Below are positions 25,642 through 33,166 of a stretch of DNA of 64,000 nucleotides, one piece after another. Position 1 is the first letter of the stretch; each line of letters starts with the position of its first letter. The DNA lies in assembly GCF_026163685.1 (NCBI RefSeq), contig NZ_JAOXSR010000006.1, positions 1-64,000 of the forward strand, given 5' to 3'. This DNA comes from Oerskovia flava. Lineage in GTDB: Bacteria > Actinomycetota > Actinomycetes > Actinomycetales > Cellulomonadaceae. The notes under the pieces were generated by a model. The model was not told the origin of the DNA and did not search any database. It was given only the letters and a program-made list of their open reading frames with translations. A program made the position numbers and the translations under genes.

Positions 25642-26619
25642 TTTTCTGTCCGGATGTCCGGATCTGCCCGCCGGACCGGTGCCGGTGCCGCCGTGCTCGC
25701 CGCCGTCGCGCTCGCCCTGAGCGCCTGCACGGGCGGTGCTGAGGGTGCCGGTCCGGACGCTGCCGGGACGCCGGGCGAGGACGACCGTCCGGTCGTCCTC
25801 ACGACGTTCACCGTCCTCGCGGACATGGCCCAGAACGTCGCGGGCGAGCACCTGCGCGTCGAGTCCATCACCAAGGTCGGCGCGGAGATCCACGGCTACG
25901 AGCCGACACCCGGTGACGTCCGGCGCGCGACCGACGCCGATCTCGTCCTCGACAACGGGCTCGGCCTCGAGGTGTGGTTCGCGCGCTTCGTCGACGGCCT
26001 CGACGTGCCGCACGTCGTCGTCAGCGAGGGCGTCGAGGTCATCCCCATCAGCGACGTCGACGGTGGCGCCTACCACGGCCTCGCCAACCCGCACGCCTGG
26101 ATGTCGCCGCTCAACGCCCAGGTCTACGTGGAGAACATGGCGGACGCGTTCGCCGACCTCGACCCCGCGCACGGCGAGGACTACCGCGCCAACGCCGACG
26201 CCTACGCCGCCGAGCTGCAGGCCGTCCACGACGACCTCGTCACCCGGCTCGAGGCCGTGCCGGCGGAGCAACGGGCGCTCGTCACGTGCGAGGGCGCCTT
26301 CTCCTACCTCGCCCGGGACGCGGGGCTCACCGAGCACTACATCTGGGCGGTGAACGCCGAGCAGCAGGCCACCCCCCGGCAGGTCGCCCGCGTCATCGAC
26401 GCCGTGCGGGACGACGACGTGCCCGCCGTGTTCTGCGAGTCGACCGTCTCCGACCGGCCCATGCAGCAGGTCGTCGCCGCGAGCGAGGCGACCTTCGGCG
26501 GTGTGCTCTACGTCGACTCGCTCTCGGAGCCCGACGGCCCCGTCCCCACCTACCTCGACCTCGTGCGGCACGACGCCACGACCATCGCCGAGGCGCTGAC
26601 GGGCGGTGCGGACCGGTGA
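25633..26619 (+). CDS. manganese/zinc-binding lipoprotein of an ABC importer
   Basis: A cluster A-I (ZnuA/MntC/PsaA-like) binding protein, 328 residues from GTG 25633. It has a signal peptide with lipobox VALALSAC and metal ligands likely among H in AEIHGYEPTPGD, H in LANPHAWMSP, E in VTCEGAFSYLA and D in LYVDSLS. GTG 25633 lies about 7 bases after the -10 element, so translation may be leaderless; ATG 25654 is the alternative, with no ribosome site. The absence of a His-rich loop favours Mn over Zn, but weakly. It overlaps the ATPase gene by 4 bases. Confidence 0.82.
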   Translation: MPNFSVRMSGSARRTGAGAAVLAAVALALSACTGGAEGAGPDAAGTPGEDDRPVVLTTFTVLADMAQNVAGEHLRVESITKVGAEIHGYEPTPGDVRRATDADLVLDNGLGLEVWFARFVDGLDVPHVVVSEGVEVIPISDVDGGAYHGLANPHAWMSPLNAQVYVENMADAFADLDPAHGEDYRANADAYAAELQAVHDDLVTRLEAVPAEQRALVTCEGAFSYLARDAGLTEHYIWAVNAEQQATPRQVARVIDAVRDDDVPAVFCESTVSDRPMQQVVAASEATFGGVLYVDSLSEPDGPVPTYLDLVRHDATTIAEALTGGADR

Positions 26620-27404
26620 GCGCGAGCCCCGTCCCCGCCGTGCAGGTGACGGACCTGACCGTGCACTACGGCGACGTGCGTGCGCTCGACCGGGCGACGC
26701 TGCGTATCGGCCACGGCACCGTGTGCGGACTGGTCGGGATGAACGGCTCCGGCAAGTCCACGCTCTTCAAGGCCGTCATGGGCATGATCCGCCCCGACGA
26801 GGGAACCGTGCTGGTCGACGGCGCCGCCCCCGCCCGCGCCCGCCGCGCCCAGACGATCGGGTACGTGCCGCAGAGCGAGGACGTCGACTGGGCGTTCCCG
26901 CTGAGCGTGCGCGACGTCGTCATGACGGGCCGCTACGGCTACCAGGGCTTCACCCGCCGACCGCGGCCGGCGGACCGCGAGGCCGTCGCGCACGCGCTCG
27001 AACGGGTCGAGCTCACCGACCTCGCCGACCGGCAGATCGGCGCGCTGTCCGGCGGTCAGCGCAAGCGGGCGTTCGTCGCCCGCGGCCTCGCGCAGGACGC
27101 CACGATCCTCCTCCTCGACGAGCCGTTCGCCGGTGTCGACAAGCGCACCGAGGCCACGCTCACCACGCTCCTGCGCGAGCTCGCCGCCGACGGGCGGACC
27201 GTCGTCGTCTCCACGCACGACCTGCACGCGCTCCCGGACCTCGCCGACGAGGCCGTGCTGTTCCTCCACCGGGTCCTGCTGCACGACACCCCGGACGTGG
27301 TGCTGCGCCCCGACAACCTCGCGCTCGCCTTCGGTCTCGACGTGCTGGGCGGGCGCAGCCAGCAGGGCGGTCAGGGTGCCCGCGGGGACCGGGAGGCGTC
27401 GTGA
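26616..27404 (+). CDS. manganese/zinc ABC importer ATPase
   Basis: The 262-residue ATPase has Walker A GMNGSGKST, a Q-loop at VPQSEDVDWAFPLSVRDVV (typical of Mn/Zn/Fe chelate importers), signature LSGGQRKR, Walker B LLLDEPFAGVD and switch VSTHD. GTG 26616 overlaps the preceding stop (GTGA). It energises import through the downstream permease. Confidence 0.88.
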   Translation: MSASPVPAVQVTDLTVHYGDVRALDRATLRIGHGTVCGLVGMNGSGKSTLFKAVMGMIRPDEGTVLVDGAAPARARRAQTIGYVPQSEDVDWAFPLSVRDVVMTGRYGYQGFTRRPRPADREAVAHALERVELTDLADRQIGALSGGQRKRAFVARGLAQDATILLLDEPFAGVDKRTEATLTTLLRELAADGRTVVVSTHDLHALPDLADEAVLFLHRVLLHDTPDVVLRPDNLALAFGLDVLGGRSQQGGQGARGDREAS

Positions 27405-28270
27405 ACCCCGTCGACCTGCTCCTGGGGCCCCTCACCTACGACTTCATGCAGAACGCGCTGGCCGTCACGGTCACCGCGGCGATCGTGTGCGGCGTCCTGT
27501 CGTGCTGGCTCGTGCTCATCGGCTGGTCCCTCATGGGTGACGCGGTCTCCCACGCGGTGCTGCCCGGCGTCGTGCTCGCGTACGTCGTGGGCGCGCCGTT
27601 CGCGCTCGGCGCGCTGGTGTTCGGCCTGCTCGCCGTGACGCTCATCGGCGTCGTGCGGGACACCAGCCGCGTCAAGGAGGACGCCGCGATCGGGGTGGTG
27701 TTCACGACGCTGTTCGCGCTCGGCCTCGTCCTCATCTCCGTGACGCCGAGCCAGACCGACCTCAGCCACATCCTCTTCGGGAACCTGCTGGGGGTGAGCC
27801 TCGCCGACCTCGTGCAGGTGCTGGTGCTCGGCGTGATCACGTTCGGGATCCTCGTGCTCAAGCGCCGCGACCTCACCCTGTACGCGTTCGACCCGACGCA
27901 CGCCCACGCGATCGGGCTCTCCCCGCGCCGCCTGGGCGCTCTGCTGCTCGGGCTGCTCGCACTGACGGTCGTCGTCGCGCTGCAGGCCGTCGGCGTCATC
28001 CTCGTCGTGGCGCTGCTCATCATTCCCGGCGCCACCGCGTACCTGCTCACGGACCGGTTCGCGCGGATGCTGTGGATCTCCCCCCTCGTCGCGGCCGCCG
28101 CCGCGGTGACCGGCATCTACCTGTCGTACTACCTCGACACGTCGTCGGGCGGCATGGTGGTGCTCACGATGGGCGCGGTGTTCGCCGTCGTCTACCTGTT
28201 CAGCCCGCGGCACGGGCTGGTCGCCTCCCGCGTCGCCCGTGCCCGACGTCGGCGGCTCGCCCTGCGCTGA
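27401..28270 (+). CDS. manganese/zinc ABC importer permease
   Basis: A 289-residue ABC-3 family permease with about eight or nine helices. GWSLMGDAVSHAVLPGVVLAY is the conserved first cytoplasmic block, and HAHAIGLSPRRLGALLLGLL the ATPase-coupling block. GTG 27401 overlaps the ATPase stop (GTGA), closing a three-gene operon. Confidence 0.88.
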   Translation: MNPVDLLLGPLTYDFMQNALAVTVTAAIVCGVLSCWLVLIGWSLMGDAVSHAVLPGVVLAYVVGAPFALGALVFGLLAVTLIGVVRDTSRVKEDAAIGVVFTTLFALGLVLISVTPSQTDLSHILFGNLLGVSLADLVQVLVLGVITFGILVLKRRDLTLYAFDPTHAHAIGLSPRRLGALLLGLLALTVVVALQAVGVILVVALLIIPGATAYLLTDRFARMLWISPLVAAAAAVTGIYLSYYLDTSSGGMVVLTMGAVFAVVYLFSPRHGLVASRVARARRRRLALR

Positions 28271-28370
28271 GCCCTCACCACCCGCCGTGCCGGCGCCCGT
28301 GCCCAGGATCACCACAAGTTCACCTCTTGTTCTCGGCGAAATCCCAGGTTGAGCAGGCAGACTCTTCCCC

Positions 28371-28844
28371 ATGACGTCGACGAGGACATCAGGAACGGCA
28401 CGGTTCGCCGCTGCGGGCCTGCTCGCGCTCGGGATGATGCTGCCGCTCAGCGCGACCGCCACCGCGACCCCCGAGGTCCGGCAGCTCCTGGCCGACGCCC
28501 AGGTCCAGACCGAGACCATCAACACCGACCTCGACCGGGTCGAGCACCAGCTCCCCGAGATCCCCGCACTGCTCCGCCACGACATCACCGACGCCGTCGA
28601 GTCCGTGCACGCCGCGACCGACGAGGCACGCGCCGCGCTCGACGAGGCCGCGGACCCGCTGAGCGACGGCCGCGCCGCCGTCGCCCTCGCCGACGCGCAG
28701 GTCGCGCTCGACGCCGCATCGGCCCAGCTCCGCTACGTCACGGACCTCGCCGCCGGGCACGGCGAGGACGTCACCGCCAGCCTCCTGCGGCTCCAGGCCC
28801 ACATCGACGAGCTGCGCGGCGAGACGAGCCGCGCGGGCGTCTGA
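28371..28844 (+). CDS. secreted coiled-coil protein, paralogue of the 17432 lipoprotein
   Basis: The 157-residue precursor has a Sec signal peptide (AAAGLLALGMMLPLSATATA) without a lipobox cysteine. The mature part is helical and follows its paralogue: both have a Q-T-I/TI---L---L--LP-- segment, then A--DEARAALD, a short turn, A-AQV-LD-AS-QL, and a terminal D-L--ELR helix. It is probably released or wall-retained rather than lipid-anchored. Function is unknown. ATG 28371 is the only sensible start; no strong ribosome site is visible (cttcccc before it). Confidence 0.75.
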   Translation: MTSTRTSGTARFAAAGLLALGMMLPLSATATATPEVRQLLADAQVQTETINTDLDRVEHQLPEIPALLRHDITDAVESVHAATDEARAALDEAADPLSDGRAAVALADAQVALDAASAQLRYVTDLAAGHGEDVTASLLRLQAHIDELRGETSRAGV

Positions 28845-29047
28845 GACGGGACACGACTCGTCGAACACGACTGAGCAGAACTTCTATCGCGCCGGCGACC
28901 CCGTCGTCCAGGGTCCGGGGTTCCCGCGTCCTGGTCGTCGTGAGACGCAGCGCGGGCTGCGGCGACCACAACGCCCAGCCGCCCGTGCTGACCACCGGGT
29001 ACTCGTGGAGGCCGGGCGCCTGCACGGAGCCGACCCGGTCCGTCCCG

Positions 29048-29947
29048 TCATGAGCCCGCCCCGACGCCCGCACCCCACTGCGCACCGTCGAGCGGTGCCT
29101 CCGGGTCGAGGTTGACGACCCCACGGCGCCAGTAGCCGCGCAGCTCGAGCCGGTCGGCGTCCGCACCGGCGCGCAGCAGGTCGCGGCGGACTCCAGCGAG
29201 GTCGGTCGCCTCACCCGCACCGACGACGACCTCGTCGGCGTCGAGCGGGACGAGCGCGCGCACCGCGTCGACGAGCTGCCCGGGACCGTCCGTGCGGTAG
29301 AGGATCTCGACGACCGCACGACCGAGCTCGTCCTCGACGAACGCCTCGTCGACGTCGTCGCCGATCTCGACGATCGCCTGCACGGGGACGTCAGGCCGGA
29401 CGGCCGCGACCCACCGTGCCAGCGCGGGGAGACCCGTCTCGTCACCGACGAGCGTCAGGCGCCCGATCCCGTCGGGCACACCGCGACTCGTCGTCGGGCC
29501 GACGAGGACCACCTCGTCCCCCACCGCGGCCCGCGCGGCCCACGCCGACGCCGGGCCCTCCTCGCCGCCGAGGGCGTCCCCGTGGAGCACCCAGTCGATG
29601 TCGACCTCCGCGACGCCGTCTGCCGTGCGCGTCGCCCTGACCGTCATCTCCCGCGAGATCGAGACCTGCCCCGCGGGACGCTGCAGCGCGCCGTCGGCAG
29701 TGAGCCTCGGCGGGTGCAGGATCCCTGTCGCAGGGTCCGGGAGGAACACCCTGACGTGGTCGTCGGGACCAGGCGATCGCAGCGCGGACAGAGTCGTCGC
29801 GCCGGCTGCGTCACCATCGGCACCGGACCCGGCGTCAGCCGCACCCCGGAACGTGATGCGGCGCAACGCCGCGGACGTCTCCGCGACGGCATGGACGCGC
29901 ACGCGGCGCGGGAGCAGGTCGAGCTGGGTGACTGGTCGGCGGAGCAC
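29048..29947 (-). CDS. siderophore-interacting protein (FAD-binding ferric reductase)
   Basis: The protein belongs to the SIP family. An FAD-binding barrel follows VTQLDLLPRRVRVHAVAETSAALRRITFRG, and the NAD(P)-binding half has LVGDETGLPALARWVA and a C-terminal LELRGYWRRGVVN, where family members have K/R-GYWR. It would reduce Fe(III)-siderophores in the cytoplasm. I place the start at GTG 29947 (299 residues), matching the usual SIP N-terminus. GTG 30049 gives 333 residues and has GGGAG upstream but would overlap the divergent gene's start by 16 bp. It has no siderophore genes nearby. Confidence 0.8.
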   Translation of the reverse strand: MLRRPVTQLDLLPRRVRVHAVAETSAALRRITFRGAADAGSGADGDAAGATTLSALRSPGPDDHVRVFLPDPATGILHPPRLTADGALQRPAGQVSISREMTVRATRTADGVAEVDIDWVLHGDALGGEEGPASAWAARAAVGDEVVLVGPTTSRGVPDGIGRLTLVGDETGLPALARWVAAVRPDVPVQAIVEIGDDVDEAFVEDELGRAVVEILYRTDGPGQLVDAVRALVPLDADEVVVGAGEATDLAGVRRDLLRAGADADRLELRGYWRRGVVNLDPEAPLDGAQWGAGVGAGS

Positions 29948-30033
29948 GGCTCGATTCCACCACGACCTCGCTCCGGACGTGGTGTCGCGCGGCAGGACGA
30001 GCCGCACGGGCGTCTGGGGCCGATGATGGGACG

Positions 30034-31695
30034 GTGCCCTGTCCTTCACGCCACCGCTCCCGTCGGCCCCGGCCGCACCTGACCGGCCTGATCAAACCGC
30101 ACGTGGCGCTCCCTGCCCTGGGGCGCGCCGACCGGGCGGCCAACGCCTGGACCAACCGCCTCGCGCTCGGCACCGTCGCCGACACCGCCCTCGTGCGGCT
30201 GTCCGCCGCGGCGGACCGCGGCGTGCTCTGGGCGGGCGTCGCGGCGGGGGTGGCACTGACCGGGCGCCGCGGACGGGACGCCGCGTTCCGTGGCTACGGT
30301 TCCTTGCTCGCCGCGAGCGCCCTGGCGAACCTCGTCGGCAAGACCGTGTTCGGTGGTCAGCGCCCGGCGCTCGACCCCTTGCCGCTGTGGCGACGGGTCG
30401 GTCGTCCGCCCACCTCCCCGTCCTTCCCGTCGGGGCACTCGGCGTCGGCGGCGGCGTTCGTGACGGGCGTGGCGATCGAGTGGCCGACGCTCGGCCTGGC
30501 GCTCGCGCCGCTCGCGGGCGGGGTCGTGTACTCGCGACTGCACACCGGCTCGCACTGGCTCTCCGACGTCGTGTCCGGTGCGGCGCTCGGCACCGGCGTC
30601 GCACTCGCGGGGTGGGCGCTGCTCCCGCGGGGCCCGGGCACGGTGCCCGACGTCCCGGCCGGCCCGCTCGCCGACGTGCCTGCCCTGGCGGACGGAGACG
30701 GCCTGTTCGTCGTCGTGAACTCGGCTGCGGGCTCGGGTCGCCTGTTCGGCGAGAATCCGCTGACCGCGATCCGCACCGGTCTGCCGCGTGCGCAGGTTCA
30801 CGTCCTCACCGACGGTGACGACCTCCCGGCGCTCTACGGCCGGGCGGCGGAGCGCGGTGCCCGGGCCTTCGGGATCAGCGGGGGCGACGGCACAGTCTCC
30901 ACCGCCGCCGCTGCGGCGCGGGCCCACGACCTGCCGCTCGCGGTCTTCCCGGGCGGCACCCTCAACCACTTCGCGAAGGCGGCAGACCTGACGTCGATGG
31001 CCGCGACGGTCGCGGCGGTGCGGTCGGGCGCCGGCGTGGTGATCGACGTCGCCGACCTCGTGGTCGACGAGCACGGGGCCCGCACCGAGCGGACCGTCCT
31101 CAACACCTTCTCCGTCGGGGTGTACCCCGAGCTGGTCACCGAGCGGGAGAAGCACGAGCACCGGCTCGGCAAGTGGCCTGCCGCCGTGTGGGCCGCGGCG
31201 CGCGTGCTCCCGCGGGCGCGGCCGGTCCGGCTCGAGGTGGACGGGCGCACCGACGACTACCTGTCGCTCTTCGCCGGCATCAACCGCTACTACCCCCAGA
31301 GCCTCGCCCCCGTGGAACGGCTGCGGCTCGACGACGGGGTGCTCGACGTCCGGACCGCGACCGCCCAGCGTCGCGGTAGCCGGGTGCGCACCTTCCTCGA
31401 GGTCGCCGCCGGCGACCGCGGGTCACGACTCGCCCGGGCGCTGCCGCCGGTCCGGGAGCACCTCGTGGTGCGGGCCACCACGACGCCCGGGTTCGACCTG
31501 CGCGTCGAGGGTCGTCGGGAGGCCGATCGAGAGACCCACCCGGAGCCCGGTGACGAGGGCCGGCCGCAGGTGGTGCTCGCCCACGACGGCGAGACGCTGG
31601 TGCTGGACGGGGACGCGTCGGGCACGGCGGTCCGGCTGACGATGCAGCCCCGGGCCCTGCGGATCTACGCCCCGACCGACCCCACGGCGGGCTGA
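30034..31695 (+). CDS. PAP2 phosphatase fused to diacylglycerol-kinase-like domain
   Basis: The 553-residue protein joins two lipid enzymes. Residues about 30-205 are a PAP2 phosphatase with KTVFGGQRP, SFPSGHSASAAAF and SRLHTGSHWLSDVVSG (phosphatase motifs I-III). Residues about 225-550 are a DAGK-cat/YegS-like kinase with SGGDGTVSTAA and FPGGTLNHFAKA. Such fusions occur in actinobacteria and may recycle phosphatidic or undecaprenyl lipids. The start is uncertain: GTG 30034 lacks a strong ribosome site and conflicts with the longer form of the divergent SIP gene. Confidence 0.85.
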   Translation: MPCPSRHRSRRPRPHLTGLIKPHVALPALGRADRAANAWTNRLALGTVADTALVRLSAAADRGVLWAGVAAGVALTGRRGRDAAFRGYGSLLAASALANLVGKTVFGGQRPALDPLPLWRRVGRPPTSPSFPSGHSASAAAFVTGVAIEWPTLGLALAPLAGGVVYSRLHTGSHWLSDVVSGAALGTGVALAGWALLPRGPGTVPDVPAGPLADVPALADGDGLFVVVNSAAGSGRLFGENPLTAIRTGLPRAQVHVLTDGDDLPALYGRAAERGARAFGISGGDGTVSTAAAAARAHDLPLAVFPGGTLNHFAKAADLTSMAATVAAVRSGAGVVIDVADLVVDEHGARTERTVLNTFSVGVYPELVTEREKHEHRLGKWPAAVWAAARVLPRARPVRLEVDGRTDDYLSLFAGINRYYPQSLAPVERLRLDDGVLDVRTATAQRRGSRVRTFLEVAAGDRGSRLARALPPVREHLVVRATTTPGFDLRVEGRREADRETHPEPGDEGRPQVVLAHDGETLVLDGDASGTAVRLTMQPRALRIYAPTDPTAG

Positions 31696-32010
31696 GCGTG
31701 CGACGCGCCGTGCACGAGGCAGATCGCGGTGCTCTGCGCGTCGGCGGTGCGGATCGGCGCCCCGCACGGTCCCCCCGGCCGGGGCGCCGTAGGCCTGGGC
31801 GAGAGAGCTCCGAGCACCAGCACGCGTGGCGCGAGCGCCGCGAGGACGCCTGCGCGCGACCGTGACCACCGAGAGGTCCAGGTCGGCCACCGGCTGCCGG
31901 TCGAGCCTCCGGACCACGGCTCGGTCCGGAGCGCTCCGCTCCAGCGCGTACCTCGGCGTCCATCGTGCGCCCGTTCTCGGCGAGTCGTGCGGCCAGGTGG
32001 CCGGACGCGC
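31696..32010. other. 315-bp gap with possible eroded coding sequence
   Basis: No intact gene is seen between the convergent PAP2-kinase and ion-channel genes. On the minus strand, stretches that look protein-like (VVRRLDRQPVADLDLSVVTVA; VLAALAPRVLVLGALSPR) occur in different frames one after another, as in a frameshifted remnant. I recognise no family, and in high-GC DNA such stretches can arise by chance. Confidence 0.2.
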
Positions 32011-32943
32011 TCACGGGCCGCCGGGGCTCTCCGCCCTGCTCGCCGACACAGGCTCGTGGTCCTGGTCAGCCGCGTAGGCCGCGAAGACCTCCGCCGAAGA
32101 TCCGCCGGTGCGGAGGTAGGCACCGTCGAGCAGTTCGGCGAAGCGGTCCAGGGTCCACCGCAACGACCTGGCGGACCGGCGAACCTCCGGGTCGGTCGAA
32201 AGGGCTGCCACCTCCACGAGGTTCGCGCCCACACCCACCGCCGCTGGCAGTGCTTCGGACGGGTCCGCGTCGCGGAAGTAGTAGGTCTCGCCGTAGTGCC
32301 CGAGCTGTACGTGCACCCGCGAGAAGTCCGCGACAAGGCCGTCGAGCGTCGAGACACGCAGCGCACCCCCGCCGTCCCCGGGGTCCTCGGACGTCCCGTG
32401 CTGAGCCTGGGTGTACGCGGTCAACCGACGTGCCAGCGCGCGGCGCTGCGTGAGGGCGGGAGCGACCTGCAGCACCCACGACACGGAGGCGCTGAGCAGG
32501 GCGAACCCGACGACGGCCTGGAGCGCCGTGCAGATCCGCGTCCAGCCGGTGGTGGGCGCGATGTCTCCGAGACCGAGCGTCGACAGCCCGACCATGGAGA
32601 CGTAGACCGTCGCCACCATGCGCTCCCAGACGTCCGTCGGGACGGCGCCCGTGGAGTCCTCGAACGCGTCGGGCATGTGGGGCCAGAAGACGAACGACCA
32701 GCCGACGATGACCCCCGTCACCCAGGCGACGACGACGACGGCGAGCACCATCGGGCCGGCGAGGTCGAGCAGGAGCCGCCGCAGCCTCGACCGCTGCGGG
32801 AGACGGTGCACCGCCCACCAGGTCGCGCGGCCCACCACACCGCTCAGGCGACCCTCCCCGGCCGGGTGCCACAGCGTGTGGAACACGTCGCGGAGCACGA
32901 GCACGATGACAGCGGCTCCCACCAACGACAGCACGACGTCCAT
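32011..32943 (-). CDS. two-pore-helix-type potassium channel protein
   Basis: Starting at ATG 32943 (GAGG about 8 bases before it), the 310-residue protein has an N-terminal helix (VVLSLVGAAVIVLVLRDVF), then the Ion_trans_2 unit: helix GPMVLAVVVVAWVTGVIVGW, pore VATVYVSMVGLSTLGLGD and helix CTALQAVVGFALLSASVSW. The filter TLGLGD replaces the canonical TVGYGD. A cytoplasmic tail of about 150 residues follows with no recognised RCK domain. Selectivity is presumed K+ but the Y-to-L change leaves doubt. Confidence 0.78.
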   Translation of the reverse strand: MDVVLSLVGAAVIVLVLRDVFHTLWHPAGEGRLSGVVGRATWWAVHRLPQRSRLRRLLLDLAGPMVLAVVVVAWVTGVIVGWSFVFWPHMPDAFEDSTGAVPTDVWERMVATVYVSMVGLSTLGLGDIAPTTGWTRICTALQAVVGFALLSASVSWVLQVAPALTQRRALARRLTAYTQAQHGTSEDPGDGGGALRVSTLDGLVADFSRVHVQLGHYGETYYFRDADPSEALPAAVGVGANLVEVAALSTDPEVRRSARSLRWTLDRFAELLDGAYLRTGGSSAEVFAAYAADQDHEPVSASRAESPGGP

Positions 32944-33070
32944 CACGTTCCTCACCCTCGGAGTGCACCCACCGTAGACATGCCACGCACGCCACGCGCG
33001 GTCGCGCTGACGGTCGACCCCGCGGCGGGCTGAGCGCGCCGAGAACGCGCCTCCTCGCCGTCGAGCCCGT

Positions 33071-33107
33071 GGTTGATGTCGCCTCAAGCCCGTTTCCGTC
33101 ATCAACC
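33071..33107. promoter_or_regulatory. 8-bp-arm inverted repeat upstream of hrpA
   Basis: GGTTGATG (33071-33078) and CATCAACC (33100-33107) are perfect inverted arms separated by 21 bp, 60 bp before the helicase start. It could be an operator or a transcript hairpin. No family can be assigned. Confidence 0.35.
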
Positions 33108-33166
33108 TCGTGTTCGGCGGGGGTGGGGGAGAATTTACTTGCGTGCGCTTGAGAGAATGGACCGTC

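Noticed and set aside
28845-29047. tRNA or small RNA in the gap after the secreted coiled-coil gene
   Set aside because: The segment has ggttcccgcg-like bases reminiscent of a T-loop, but no acceptor or anticodon stems could be paired.
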